From: Paenibacillus sp. MMS20-IR301 | GTDB lineage: Bacteria > Bacillota > Bacilli > Paenibacillales > Paenibacillaceae | Length of the DNA: 64,000 nucleotides | Assembly: GCF_032302195.1 (NCBI RefSeq) | Contig: NZ_CP135275.1 | Span: forward strand, 7,461,001 to 7,525,000 | Direction of reading: 5' to 3' | The notes under the pieces: generated by a model | The model's database searches: none | Told to the model about the DNA's origin: nothing | The model's input: the letters and a program-made list of their open reading frames with translations, nothing else | Part shown: piece after piece, positions 36,605 to 44,712 of the stretch | Position numbering within the stretch: the first letter of the stretch is position 1 | Layout: the number at the start of each line of letters is the position of its first letter | Position numbers and translations under genes: made by a program

Positions 36605-38182
36605 ATGAAAGGTAAAAAGATTGTATCTTCTTTAATTACTGTCCTAATGCTTACCGGAGTGCTGGCCGCTTGTTCATCGAACAATAATGCTAATAGCAGC
36701 AATACCCCTGCAGCATCGGACGCTCCGGCAGCTTCTACAAATACTGGTGGTGTAGATACCTCCAAGGAAGCAAAACTGGTGTATTACCTGTGGGGCAGTG
36801 AAGGTGTAACCAATAAGGAAATTCTGGCAGCTATTAATACCAAGCTGAAAGCTGATATTAACGCTACTATTGAAGTGAAATATATTGACTGGCCGGATCT
36901 GGCGACCAAATATCCATTGCTGTTCGCTTCCGGTGAACAATTCGATATGTCGCATGCTTCCCCGGGTGCAGCTGTATCCTATTTCACCCTGGCCAGTGAA
37001 GGTGCACTGACAGATATCACGGATATGCTGGACACTGTAGCTCCTAAGCTGAAAGCAGAGATTCCTGAAGCCTCCTGGCAAAATACGAAATACAAAGGCA
37101 GAATCTATGGTGTGCCAAGCTTGTACAGCGAATATACGCCAGCAGGTTATGCATACCGTATCGACCTGATGAAGAAATACGGCATGACTGAAATCAAGAC
37201 CATTGCTGATATGGAAAAATATATGGACAACGTTGTTGCCAACGAATCCTACCCGCCAATCAACGGCAAGGCTGAGGACGCAGCCAACATGTTCAGAATG
37301 CTGGTAGATACTACCGGCATGTGGCTTAACGCGCCTGGTATTTCCCTGAACGAATTGAACCTTGTAACGAAGAGCCCTGAGGACTACAAGACAGTCTTCC
37401 ATCCGGCCTTCACGCAGGAATTCGAAGACTGGGCTGTGAAAATGCGTGAATGGGCAGATAAAGGCTACTGGAGTAAAGACGTTCTGTCCGCAACTCTCGG
37501 CAGTAAAGATAACTTCAGAGCAGCGAACTCTGCAGGCTACCTGACTCATGCCCAGGACTGGATCGGCCAGTACGGCGCAGATCTGAAAGCACAACCTGAG
37601 GGTGCTACCAACTTCTATACTTTTGCCGAAGCTAACAAGAAGATCAAACGCAAGATGGGTGTCGACAACTCCACTGTAATCAGTGCGAATTCCGAGAATC
37701 CTGAACGCGCTCTGATGGCTATTGAGAAGTTCATGACAGATGAAAGCTACTACAACCTGATTCAATACGGTATTGAAGGCAAGCATTATGTAATGGAAGA
37801 CGGCGTGAAGAAACAGCCTGCAGGCTTCAACGAAAAAACAGACGGCGGCGGCTTCTCGGCCTGGTCTCTCAGAAACGATAAGTTCGTAGTACCTAGTGAA
37901 AGCGAGAACCCTATCCGTAACAGCCTGTTCGCAGACTGGGATAAAGTGGCTATCGATGATCCGTACAACGGCTTCAGCTTCGATCCGTCTAACGTGACTA
38001 CAGAAATCGCATCAATCTCGAACGTTAACGCACAACTGGGTATTCAGCTCATGCTGGGTAAAACAAGCAAAGATCCGAAAGCAGCTGTTGCTGAATACCG
38101 CGAGCAGCTGACAAAAGCAGGAATTGACAAGGTTATTGCCGAAGTAGAGAAACAACTGGCAGAATTTGTACCTGTCAACTAA
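36605..38182 (+). CDS. Sugar-binding lipoprotein of the ABC importer
   Basis: 525 residues. Lipoprotein signal peptide with lipobox LAAC and lipidated C23, then a Ser/Asn-rich spacer. The mature part is a two-lobed extracellular solute-binding protein (family 1/LplA-like): VYYLWGSEGVTNKEIL, NTKYKGRIYGVPSLYSE and DDPYNGFSFDPSNV are class-typical. It would be anchored on the outer membrane face and deliver oligosaccharide to the permeases. The Listeria counterpart (Lin1841) binds beta-1,2-glucan oligosaccharides; shared specificity is inferred. GGGAGG site before ATG. Confidence 0.92.
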   Translation: MKGKKIVSSLITVLMLTGVLAACSSNNNANSSNTPAASDAPAASTNTGGVDTSKEAKLVYYLWGSEGVTNKEILAAINTKLKADINATIEVKYIDWPDLATKYPLLFASGEQFDMSHASPGAAVSYFTLASEGALTDITDMLDTVAPKLKAEIPEASWQNTKYKGRIYGVPSLYSEYTPAGYAYRIDLMKKYGMTEIKTIADMEKYMDNVVANESYPPINGKAEDAANMFRMLVDTTGMWLNAPGISLNELNLVTKSPEDYKTVFHPAFTQEFEDWAVKMREWADKGYWSKDVLSATLGSKDNFRAANSAGYLTHAQDWIGQYGADLKAQPEGATNFYTFAEANKKIKRKMGVDNSTVISANSENPERALMAIEKFMTDESYYNLIQYGIEGKHYVMEDGVKKQPAGFNEKTDGGGFSAWSLRNDKFVVPSESENPIRNSLFADWDKVAIDDPYNGFSFDPSNVTTEIASISNVNAQLGIQLMLGKTSKDPKAAVAEYREQLTKAGIDKVIAEVEKQLAEFVPVN

Positions 38183-38192
38183 GCGGAATGTT

Positions 38193-38228
38193 AAAGGGTT
38201 CGGGGGGGCTATAACCTATAGCTCCCTT
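38193..38228 (+). other. Hairpin between the binding-protein and LacI genes
   Basis: GGGGCTATA and TATAGCTCCC around ACC form a stem, flanked by TTAAAGGG and CCCTTAACC that extend it. There is no T run, so it may protect the upstream binding-protein message or lower readthrough into the regulator gene rather than fully terminate. Confidence 0.5.
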
Positions 38229-38250
38229 AACCCATAAATGGGGGAGTAGA

Positions 38251-39273
38251 GTGGACGTTAATATTAAGGATATCGCGCGGATATCCGGTGTCGGCATTTC
38301 AACAGTTTCCAGAGTCATTAACAACAAAGGCTTGGTGAGCAATGCGACCCGGGAGAAGGTTCTGAATGTCGTCAAGGAATACAATTATATTCCCAATTCC
38401 AACGCACGGAATTTGAAAACCACGCAATCCAAGAACATTGCGCTCATGGTCAAAGGGATCACGAACCCGTTCTTCGCCATCATGATTAAAGAAATTGAAC
38501 GGCAGGTCAATCTGCGCGGATATCCGTTCCTCATTCATCAGGTAGAGGACGGGATCGATGAGATCAATGCCGCCATTCAACTGGTGAAGGAGAAGAACTT
38601 AAGCGGGATTATTTTCATGGGCGGTACTTATAATCACTCCGAAGAGAAATTCAAGCAGTTAACGGTTCCGTTTGTACTCACGACCATCACGACTTCACAG
38701 GAAGTGGATCCGTCTATATTCTCGAGCGTAACGATCAATGAATCGAAAGAGGCCTATAAGGCCACCAATTATTTAATCTCACTAGGACATAAACATATCG
38801 GTTTTCTGGCGAAGTCACCTTTACTTGATGAAACCACGGGCAGCCGGCGTCTATCGGGCTACAAGCAGGCCTTAGAAGAAAATAATCTGCCCTACAGTGC
38901 CGGACTTGTAGAGGATTGCGAATATAGTCCAAGCTCAGGCTTCAACGCTGCACGCAGATTGCTGAACCGGAACAGGGAGGTAACGGCGATCTTTGCTGCT
39001 GCAGATACAATTGCTATCGGTGCGGCCAAGGCTGTGCTTACCGCCGGATTGTCTATTCCGGATGATATATCCATTATCGGCTTTGACGGCATTGAGATGG
39101 CGGAGTATTATCATCCTGCACTTGATACAATCAGCCAGCCGGGTACAGAAATGGCGCTGACCAGTGTCGGGGTATTATTCGATCTTATTGCCAAGCGGTC
39201 AACCCATCAGCATATTGTCTACGATGCGGTACTGCTCAAACGGGGCTCCTGCAAGATGATTAAGGGCCGTTAG
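38251..39273 (+). CDS. LacI-family transcriptional regulator
   Basis: 340 residues. The N-terminal helix-turn-helix and hinge helix are clear: NIKDIARISGVGISTVSRVI at about 4-23 and NSNARNLKTTQSKNIA at about 51-66. A periplasmic-binding-protein-like sensor domain follows (about 65-335), including AIFAAADTIAIGAAKAV and DISIIGFDGIEMAEY. Located at the end of the importer operon, it most likely controls both divergent transcripts through the two GAAACGTTTC sites at 34294 and 34493, released by an oligosaccharide or its phosphorolysis product. GTG start after GGGGGAG. Confidence 0.93.
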   Translation: MDVNIKDIARISGVGISTVSRVINNKGLVSNATREKVLNVVKEYNYIPNSNARNLKTTQSKNIALMVKGITNPFFAIMIKEIERQVNLRGYPFLIHQVEDGIDEINAAIQLVKEKNLSGIIFMGGTYNHSEEKFKQLTVPFVLTTITTSQEVDPSIFSSVTINESKEAYKATNYLISLGHKHIGFLAKSPLLDETTGSRRLSGYKQALEENNLPYSAGLVEDCEYSPSSGFNAARRLLNRNREVTAIFAAADTIAIGAAKAVLTAGLSIPDDISIIGFDGIEMAEYYHPALDTISQPGTEMALTSVGVLFDLIAKRSTHQHIVYDAVLLKRGSCKMIKGR

Positions 39274-39313
39274 GGCAAGGCGCTGACTATAGAACTAATT
39301 CTTATAACAAGAC

Positions 39314-39360
39314 AATGACCTCAGCCAGCCACGGTGAAGTGGAAGCTGAGGTCATTTTTC
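39314..39360 (+). terminator. Terminator after the LacI gene
   Basis: AATGACCTCAGC (39314-39325) pairs with GCTGAGGTCATT (39345-39356), followed by TTTC. The symmetrical A/T flanks allow it to serve the convergent minus-strand gene too. Confidence 0.85.
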
Positions 39361-39370
39361 ATGGCTGAAC

Positions 39371-39550
39371 CTATACGAAACGCTTGATTGTCCAGTAGGG
39401 AACAGTGAAGCTGCCTTTGCTCGTATCAATACGCAGAACATCTGAGGTTTGATCTATGGTACATACTCCGGCGTAGGTTTCTCCGCTAATCAAGTGAACG
39501 CGTTGCCACAGATTGCTGAGGAGCGCATGTTGAATGTCCTTTTTTATCAT
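39371..39550 (-). CDS. Small hypothetical protein (59 residues)
   Basis: Minus-strand ORF from ATG 39550 behind GGGAAGTG. The product is MIKKDIQHALLSNLWQRVHL, then ISGETYAGVCTIDQ and a C-terminal GSFTVPYWTIKRFV. The alternation of short strands around a glycine recalls small SH3- or Sm-like barrels, but this is only an impression. A longer frame exists upstream but has no ribosome site. It is convergent with the LacI gene and divergent from the propeller protein. Confidence 0.55.
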   Translation of the reverse strand: MIKKDIQHALLSNLWQRVHLISGETYAGVCTIDQTSDVLRIDTSKGSFTVPYWTIKRFV

Positions 39551-39751
39551 ATCGTTCACTTCCCTTAGCGGCGGTCTGTCTGAAAGCTTATGTACTTTAT
39601 ATTTAACCCGTAGTGAAAAAAAGTAACAGATAAACTGGTTACAGTTTTGTTCTAATTGCATAGGGGATTCTTGGCAGAAAATGGGGCGGACCGCCGTGCC
39701 CTGAAGCAATGATCTGCACAGAGGGTATATATATCCTAGGAGGTGTCACCT

Positions 39752-40942
39752 ATGAACTGGACCACAAGATTACAGCAAATGATATCAACACTCCTTACCG
39801 TAAGCTTACTTGCCCTGCTGGGCTGGGGGGCAGCGGCTTCACCGGTTCAGGCGGCAGTACCGGCGCAGACAGCAGCTCCGGCGTGCGGCACCGGGGATCA
39901 CGGGCTGCTTCAGGATCTGCAGAAGGCCCATAGCGGAGCTGACGCCGTGCCGCTGGGCTTCGCCGATGTAGAGTTTCTGAACGGGAAGACAGGGCGGGCA
40001 GCCGGGAACGGATTTCTGATCGGGACCTCGGACGGGGGCTGCCATTTCCAGGAGATCTACAAGGGGCAGTGGAACTTCCAGCAGATTGTATTCCCTGATA
40101 ATGTTCATGGCTGGGCGCTCGCAGCGGTCAATGACGGTCAGGCCAAATATTTGATCCGTACCACCGACGGAGGCTCTACCTGGACAAGGCTGACGAATAA
40201 AGCGGTGACCTTTGAGCGCGTGGATTTTCTGGACGGGAGCAGGGGATTCGGATACAACCGTACATCGACGTATTATACGAGTGACGGCGGCGGGAGCTGG
40301 AGCCTGATCAAGACGCCGGCGAATACACGCGGGGCGTATTTCTCCAGCCGTAACAGCGGCTACGCCGTAGTGGTTGTCCCGGGCAGCGGCTACCGGGTGA
40401 TGCGGACAACAGACGGCGGCGCGAACTGGAAGCTGCTGCTGAAGTCTGCCTATACTGATCCGGGCTATGGACAAATTTATGCCGACGGCAGCCAGGTCTA
40501 TGCTCTGCTGTACGGCGGATTCGGGATGTCGCAGACCTCGTATTCGCTCTACGGCAGCGCGGATGCCGGGGCGAGCTGGACCCGGGTGATTGCCCAGGAG
40601 ACCGCCGGCGGCGGGCCGGCTCCCGGCAGCGGTGCAGCCAAGGCTGTGAAGGGTCCTGCTTCCGGCACACCCGGGAATATGGTGCTGATCGGCGGCACTA
40701 CCGCCTTCCTGGCGGGCTATCATCCGGCAGCGGAGCAGGCCGGTGTCGGAGTCACGAAGAACAACGGGGTGACCTGGAGCAACCAGCAGACGGTTCCCGG
40801 TTATGAAGCGTCGATTTCTTTCACCGATCATAATACGGGCTGGCTTGCGGTGCGGGACCTGAACAGCTCGACATTGTACTCCACCAAGGATGCGGGTGCT
40901 GCGTGGACGGCTAAGTTTTCTTTTGCGGGCGCCGGGAAATAA
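39752..40942 (+). CDS. Secreted Asp-box (BNR/YCF48-like) beta-propeller protein
   Basis: About 396 residues from ATG 39752, eight to nine bases after a perfect AGGAGG. Signal peptide at about 1-35 (LLTVSLLALLGWGAAASPVQA). The mature part repeats Asp-box motifs: SDGGCHF, TTDGGSTWTRL, TSDGGGSWSLI, TTDGGANWKLL, SADAGASWTRV, TKDAGAAWTAK. Each caps a propeller blade, as in YCF48/HCF136 and sialidase-fold proteins. No sialidase catalytic set (RIP motif, Tyr/Glu pair) is obvious, so a binding or assembly role outside the cell is more likely than enzyme activity. Monocistronic. Confidence 0.85.
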   Translation: MNWTTRLQQMISTLLTVSLLALLGWGAAASPVQAAVPAQTAAPACGTGDHGLLQDLQKAHSGADAVPLGFADVEFLNGKTGRAAGNGFLIGTSDGGCHFQEIYKGQWNFQQIVFPDNVHGWALAAVNDGQAKYLIRTTDGGSTWTRLTNKAVTFERVDFLDGSRGFGYNRTSTYYTSDGGGSWSLIKTPANTRGAYFSSRNSGYAVVVVPGSGYRVMRTTDGGANWKLLLKSAYTDPGYGQIYADGSQVYALLYGGFGMSQTSYSLYGSADAGASWTRVIAQETAGGGPAPGSGAAKAVKGPASGTPGNMVLIGGTTAFLAGYHPAAEQAGVGVTKNNGVTWSNQQTVPGYEASISFTDHNTGWLAVRDLNSSTLYSTKDAGAAWTAKFSFAGAGK

Positions 40943-40954
40943 AGCTAATTGAGG

Positions 40955-40991
40955 AACGGGTACTGTCCCTTCGGGGGCGGCCCGTTTTTTT
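40955..40991 (+). terminator. Terminator after the propeller protein gene
   Basis: AACGGG (40955-40960) pairs with CCCGTT (40981-40986), with an inner CCCTTCGGGG hairpin, and a seven-T run. Confidence 0.8.
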
Positions 40992-41129
40992 GTGTGGTAC
41001 ACAAGCAATTGTTGTATAAAGGAGACCATTTCATAGTTCACAACCAATACCCGCTTACCCTCACGAAGGCATATTGTATACGGTCACAATGAGCGGGGTA
41101 ATGAGATAGATAAAGCATGGGGGTGGAGC

Positions 41130-41432
41130 ATGTACAAGTCTGTCAGAGTGCTATGGATTAGCGCGGTTGTGGTGAATATTTCTTCATTTATCTTCTATTT
41201 CCTGTCGACATACCACTGGTTTAGCGAAGGGTTGGTCCTTGATATCATCAACACGCTGCTGCTGCAATTATTCGGCATTCCTTCTGCGGTTCTGATCATT
41301 GCTTCGCTCTGTATTCTTATATTCAACCGGAAACCGGCGGGCTGGGCGGTATACACTGTGGCCTTGCTCATTATTGCTGCATTGCTGTTGATCTCAGGGT
41401 ATTTGATTTTGTTGGGCTCGTTGGGCTATTGA
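41130..41432 (+). CDS. Small membrane protein of unknown function (100 residues)
   Basis: Three hydrophobic segments: about 8-28, 38-62 and 70-96. ATG follows GGGGGTGGAG. The rest is short polar loops (STYHWFSEG, NRKPAG). No family recognised. It lies alone between the propeller gene terminator and the SDR control region. Confidence 0.65.
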   Translation: MYKSVRVLWISAVVVNISSFIFYFLSTYHWFSEGLVLDIINTLLLQLFGIPSAVLIIASLCILIFNRKPAGWAVYTVALLIIAALLLISGYLILLGSLGY

Positions 41433-41479
41433 AGCCGGAGAGCAGGAAATATGAGAACGAGCGGTAAAAATAATACTTT

Positions 41480-41552
41480 ACTGATCGTTCTCATTATGCT
41501 AACATGGCAAATGTAAGGCGGATATTTTTTTGATTATAATAGAACGATCAGT
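41480..41552. promoter_or_regulatory. Inverted operator half-sites around the SDR promoter
   Basis: ACTGATCGTTCT (41480-41491) and AGAACGATCAGT (41541-41552) are exact inverted copies. The second abuts a TATAAT box (41535-41540) of the promoter for the SDR gene. This spacing and sequence resemble TetR/AcrR-type operators; no TetR gene is present nearby. Confidence 0.6.
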
Positions 41553-41614
41553 CTCAAAAGGTATTAAGTGCAGTCTGCATGAAGATAGTCTGACAAATAA
41601 CAAGGGAGTGGATC

Positions 41615-42397
41615 ATGATGGGAAAGCTTGACGGGAAGGTTGCATTGATTACTGGGGGAAACAGCGGAATCGGCTTGGCCAGCGCTAAATTGTTTGTAGC
41701 GGAAGGAGCCAAAGTGGTGATTACCGGACGCAATCCGGTGTCCCTGCAGGCCGCTGTAGAAGAGTTAGGTGCGGAGAATGCCGTGGCGGTTCAGGCAGAT
41801 GTAGCTGATCCGGAAAGTGCTGTGCTGGCGGTGAACGCAGCGGTTGAAGCTTTCGGCAGACTGGATGTAGTCTATGCTAACGCTGGTATCGCCGGTTCTA
41901 CGCCGCTGGGCAGTACGGAGCTGGCTGCTTTTGAGGAGGTGCTCCGCATCAATGTGACCGGCGTCTTCTTCACCGTTCAGGCTGCACTGCCTCATCTGCA
42001 GGCCGGAGCGTCGGTCATTCTGACCGGCTCGGTGCTCGCCAAGGCGGGCCGGCCGGGCAATTCCGCATATGCCGCCAGTAAAGGGGCGGTCAGCAGCATG
42101 ACGAAAGTGCTCGCTTCGGAGCTGTCGCCGCTCGGCATCCGGGTCAATAATATTGCGCCGGGTGTGACGCGTACGCCAATCTGGGGACAGTCTGCAGTGG
42201 ACAACTGGGCCCAGGTGGAAGCGGCGATGTCACTTTCGATTCCGCTGAACCGCGCCGGTGATCCGGAGGAGATTGCCAAGGTTGCCCTGTTCCTGGCGTC
42301 TGATGATTCCTCCTACATCCAGGGGGCCGATATTGCCGTGGACGGCGGTGCAGGCAGCTCACCGCTGGGCGCGCCGGTTTACCGGCAGAAGGCGTAA
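41615..42397 (+). CDS. Short-chain dehydrogenase/reductase
   Basis: 260 residues, a classical SDR. The cofactor site is ALITGGNSGIGLASA (about 11-25), NAG is in YANAGIAGSTPL, the catalytic serine is in VILTGSVLAKAG, and the Tyr/Lys pair is in YAASKGAVSSM. The terminal region IQGADIAVDGG is standard for FabG-like members. GRNPVSL after the second strand has an Arg often linked to NADP preference. The substrate is unknown. Expression is likely repressed by a TetR-type regulator through the half-sites upstream. ATG after GGGAGTG. Confidence 0.93.
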   Translation: MMGKLDGKVALITGGNSGIGLASAKLFVAEGAKVVITGRNPVSLQAAVEELGAENAVAVQADVADPESAVLAVNAAVEAFGRLDVVYANAGIAGSTPLGSTELAAFEEVLRINVTGVFFTVQAALPHLQAGASVILTGSVLAKAGRPGNSAYAASKGAVSSMTKVLASELSPLGIRVNNIAPGVTRTPIWGQSAVDNWAQVEAAMSLSIPLNRAGDPEEIAKVALFLASDDSSYIQGADIAVDGGAGSSPLGAPVYRQKA

Positions 42398-42574
42398 GGG
42401 GACAATGGCAGATAAGGGATTTGAGAAGGACCGGAGAGCTGCGGGAGATGAATCGTAGTGCACCGTGGCAGACTGTGGAAATACCGGAGGAGCACCTTAG
42501 AAGTACTGTAGGAGCATCTGAAAAGTAGATGGATAGCTGCCGGTGAAGTACTGACGAGGCATTGACGAGGCATG

Positions 42575-42602
42575 AAAAGCACCTTTACCGGTGCTTTTTT
42601 TC
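42575..42602 (+). terminator. Terminator downstream of the SDR gene
   Basis: AAAAGCACC (42575-42583) pairs with GGTGCTTTT (42590-42598), then T. It lies 180 bases after the SDR stop; the bases between hold no supported gene. Confidence 0.8.
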
Positions 42603-42846
42603 GTATGATCAACTGTAAGTTAACGGCCTATGCGAGATATCCGATTGTGGCTACCCACGCCGAAGCATTGGATCCCTTGCGGACTGAGCGGACCCTATTG
42701 CCGATATTCAGCTCATTTTCTCCGGCTAACGGACTGAGATGCACTTATCCTATTCCAATACGCCCTAATTTACTTAAAATCATCCAAATAGCGTCACTGG
42801 TGTCCGTTAAGCGCAGAAATAAAGGGTTTTTGGACAAATAGTTATC
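42603..42846. repeat. Intergenic stretch with inverted TAACGGAC/GTCCGTTA words
   Basis: No gene is supported. GCTAACGGACTGAGATGCAC (about 42726-42745) and GGTGTCCGTTAAGCGCAGAA (42799-42818) carry the same core in opposite orientation, which could let the region fold. The core also occurs at 27010-27020. It directly precedes the left inverted repeat of the insertion sequence. Confidence 0.4.
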
Positions 42847-42963
42847 ATGAACGAAACCGACATCGCAATTTGTTTATCTCGTAGGTTAAATTGGAAATCC
42901 TAAGAGTGAATGGCTCAAAGATCCCAATTCAGAGCTAACAAACAAAAAGGAGTCGGTTTACTA

Positions 42964-44115
42964 ATGAGTATCGCCAAAAAGTATATTGGATTAGACGTAT
43001 CCAAAGCCAAAATTGCTGTAGCCATCGCAGATGAGGGCCGTGGCGAACCCCGCTTTTGGGGGATTATTGAACATACCAAGGAACGCATACTAAAGCTTCT
43101 ACATCAACTGCAAGGTTCCGGTGAATCCCGAGTGGAACTGGAAGTCTGCTACGAAGCCGGGCCCACCGGGTACATGCTTCACCGTTGGCTCCTCGAAGCC
43201 GGCATTGCCTGTACCGTTGTTGCTCCTTCTCTTATCCCTCAGCGCGCTGGGGACCGGATTAAAACCGACAAGCGGGATGCGCTTCGCTTGGCTCAACTCT
43301 TTCGGGCTGGCGAACTAACGGGGATCTACATCCCCTCTCCTGAGGAGGAAGCGCTCCGGGATCTCGTTCGAGCCCGCGAGGACGCCAAAGAAGATATGAA
43401 CCGCCACAAGCAGCGCATGGGCAAGTTCCTGCTGCGTTTGCAGCTCTTCCCTCCAAGCAAGGTCAAGGCCTGGACCTTCGCCTTTGAAGAGTGGCTGGAT
43501 ACCCTCCGCTTCGAGAGTTCCTGCCACCGCATAGTCTTCCAGGAATACCGGGAGAGCATTCGAGAAACGGCAGAACGACTTCGGCGTTACGAAAAAGAGA
43601 TCGAGCGTCTCTCTCACACCCATGTGCAGGCGCCACTTATTGAAGCCCTTCAGGCGCTGCGAGGAGTGGCCACACTCACCGCTACCACACTGGTGTCGGA
43701 GATGGTCAGTGTGACGCGGTTTGCCAGCGCCCCCTCGTTCATGAGCTACTGTGGGTTAGTACCCAGTGAACACTCCAGCGGTGTGAGCCGTAGTCAGGGA
43801 AAGCTGACCAAGGCAGGCAATGCACATTTGCGGCGGGTGCTGGTCGAAGCGGCCCACCATTACCGGCACTCACCGGGCGTACGGCGCAAATTGCGGGAGC
43901 GAATCAGCGGACTGCCGCCGGAGGTGCAGCGAATGGCCTTTGAGGCACAAAATCGACTTCATCGCAAATACATGACGATGCTGGGAAAAGGGAAGCACAA
44001 ATCGAAAATCGTAGCCGCCATTGCCCGGGAGCTTGCCGGCTTTGTATGGGCTATTGCCAGAGTTCTGGAGAAGGGCGACCGAAACCCAGCCACGGATTCT
44101 CTAATTGCCGGATAA
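42964..44115 (+). CDS. IS110-family (IS1111 group) DEDD transposase
   Basis: 384 residues from ATG 42964 after AAAGGAG; a longer frame starts at 42910. The RuvC-like DEDD domain is N-terminal: KYIGLDVSKAKIAVAI (first Asp), LEVCYEAGPTGYML (Glu) and RIKTDKRDALRLAQLF (Asp residues). A helical middle section (about 150-240) leads to the Tnp_20 domain with LRGVATLTATTLVSEM, FMSYCGLVPSEHSSGVSRSQG and KAGNAHLRRVLVEAAHHYR, whose serines include the catalytic one of this family. The recombinase acts with a bridge RNA in characterised members. The reading frame is intact, so the element may be active. Confidence 0.93.
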   Translation: MSIAKKYIGLDVSKAKIAVAIADEGRGEPRFWGIIEHTKERILKLLHQLQGSGESRVELEVCYEAGPTGYMLHRWLLEAGIACTVVAPSLIPQRAGDRIKTDKRDALRLAQLFRAGELTGIYIPSPEEEALRDLVRAREDAKEDMNRHKQRMGKFLLRLQLFPPSKVKAWTFAFEEWLDTLRFESSCHRIVFQEYRESIRETAERLRRYEKEIERLSHTHVQAPLIEALQALRGVATLTATTLVSEMVSVTRFASAPSFMSYCGLVPSEHSSGVSRSQGKLTKAGNAHLRRVLVEAAHHYRHSPGVRRKLRERISGLPPEVQRMAFEAQNRLHRKYMTMLGKGKHKSKIVAAIARELAGFVWAIARVLEKGDRNPATDSLIAG

Positions 44116-44539
44116 CCCTTGCCGTACATGGACGACAAGGCCACACGTTACGTTACTGAAAAAAAGTCCCACCCTAAAAGAAAGGAAGTGAAAACCGGGA
44201 AGCTAGAGCATGACTTACCTTGGAGGCAAAATCGAGCAAGGTGAAGAGAAACGCCGCGGAAGACCTTTGTGCCCGTTTGCTTGCAAACGACGGACGAAAA
44301 TAGTTAGCGGCAGGCTCTTCAGATGGATAGATACCATGTGTAAACCCACGAATATCAGGATGCCAACCAGCGAATGATTTTTGCCTCCAAGTTAAGAACA
44401 TGCTCCTCCCTATGTGTTGAGAAGAAAGGTTAAACACTGCGTCAACCCTTTGGGAAAAAGGGAACCTCCTCTAAAAGACGTCAATTGATAGGTTTGTTTA
44501 AGTGCGCCAAAAACGGGATTGCTACTGCGGCGCTTGACT
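44116..44539 (+). ncRNA. Right-end non-coding region of the IS, candidate bridge RNA locus
   Basis: This 424-base stretch has no supported gene. In IS1111-group elements the bridge RNA is encoded in the right end, and the region has the right place and size. It contains a large imperfect inverted repeat: GAGCATG (44206-44212) plus CTTGGAGGCAAAA (44219-44231) against TTTTGCCTCCAAG (44379-44391) plus CATGCTC (44399-44405), which would bring about 200 bases into one long stem-loop. Exact RNA ends and the target and donor loops cannot be assigned by eye. Confidence 0.4.
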
Positions 44540-44712
44540 GTTTCGTTCATATCAAGGTCTCTCCGGTCCGTAACGGTCAGTATGCAATAACCTCATCATC
44601 CGCTCGCAGCACTCCACTGTATCCTAACCGTTACTTGGAGTATCTTATAGTTACTTTGCAATAAATTTACGCCCGCACACTGTACCCGGCATCGTACTCC
44701 CGCTGTCCCCGT

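Larger units (their letters stand above)
42847..44550 (+). mobile_element. IS110-family element, IS1111 group
   Basis: The element is outlined by 11-base inverted repeats ATGAACGAAAC (42847-42857) and GTTTCGTTCAT (44540-44550) around a DEDD transposase gene. The left non-coding part is about 105 bases and the right about 425. Subterminal inverted repeats and a long right end are the known marks of the IS1111 group; IS110-group members lack such repeats and have a long left end. True ends lie a few bases outside the repeats and cannot be fixed without an empty site. Confidence 0.75.

Noticed and set aside
36674..37786. 370-codon open frame on the minus strand opposite the first sugar-binding lipoprotein
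   Set aside because: It lies wholly inside a well-supported gene, has no ribosome site or recognisable family, and its cysteine-rich composition is that of a reverse-frame shadow.
39839..41047. 402-codon minus-strand open frame opposite the propeller protein
   Set aside because: The + strand frame has a perfect ribosome site, signal peptide and six Asp-boxes; the reverse frame shows no motif.
42405..42458. 17-codon ORF just after the SDR gene
   Set aside because: No suitable ribosome site and no conservation signal; most likely chance.
44174..44437. 87-codon minus-strand frame in the IS right end
   Set aside because: No ribosome site and no family; the place is expected to be non-coding in IS1111 elements and holds the large inverted repeat.
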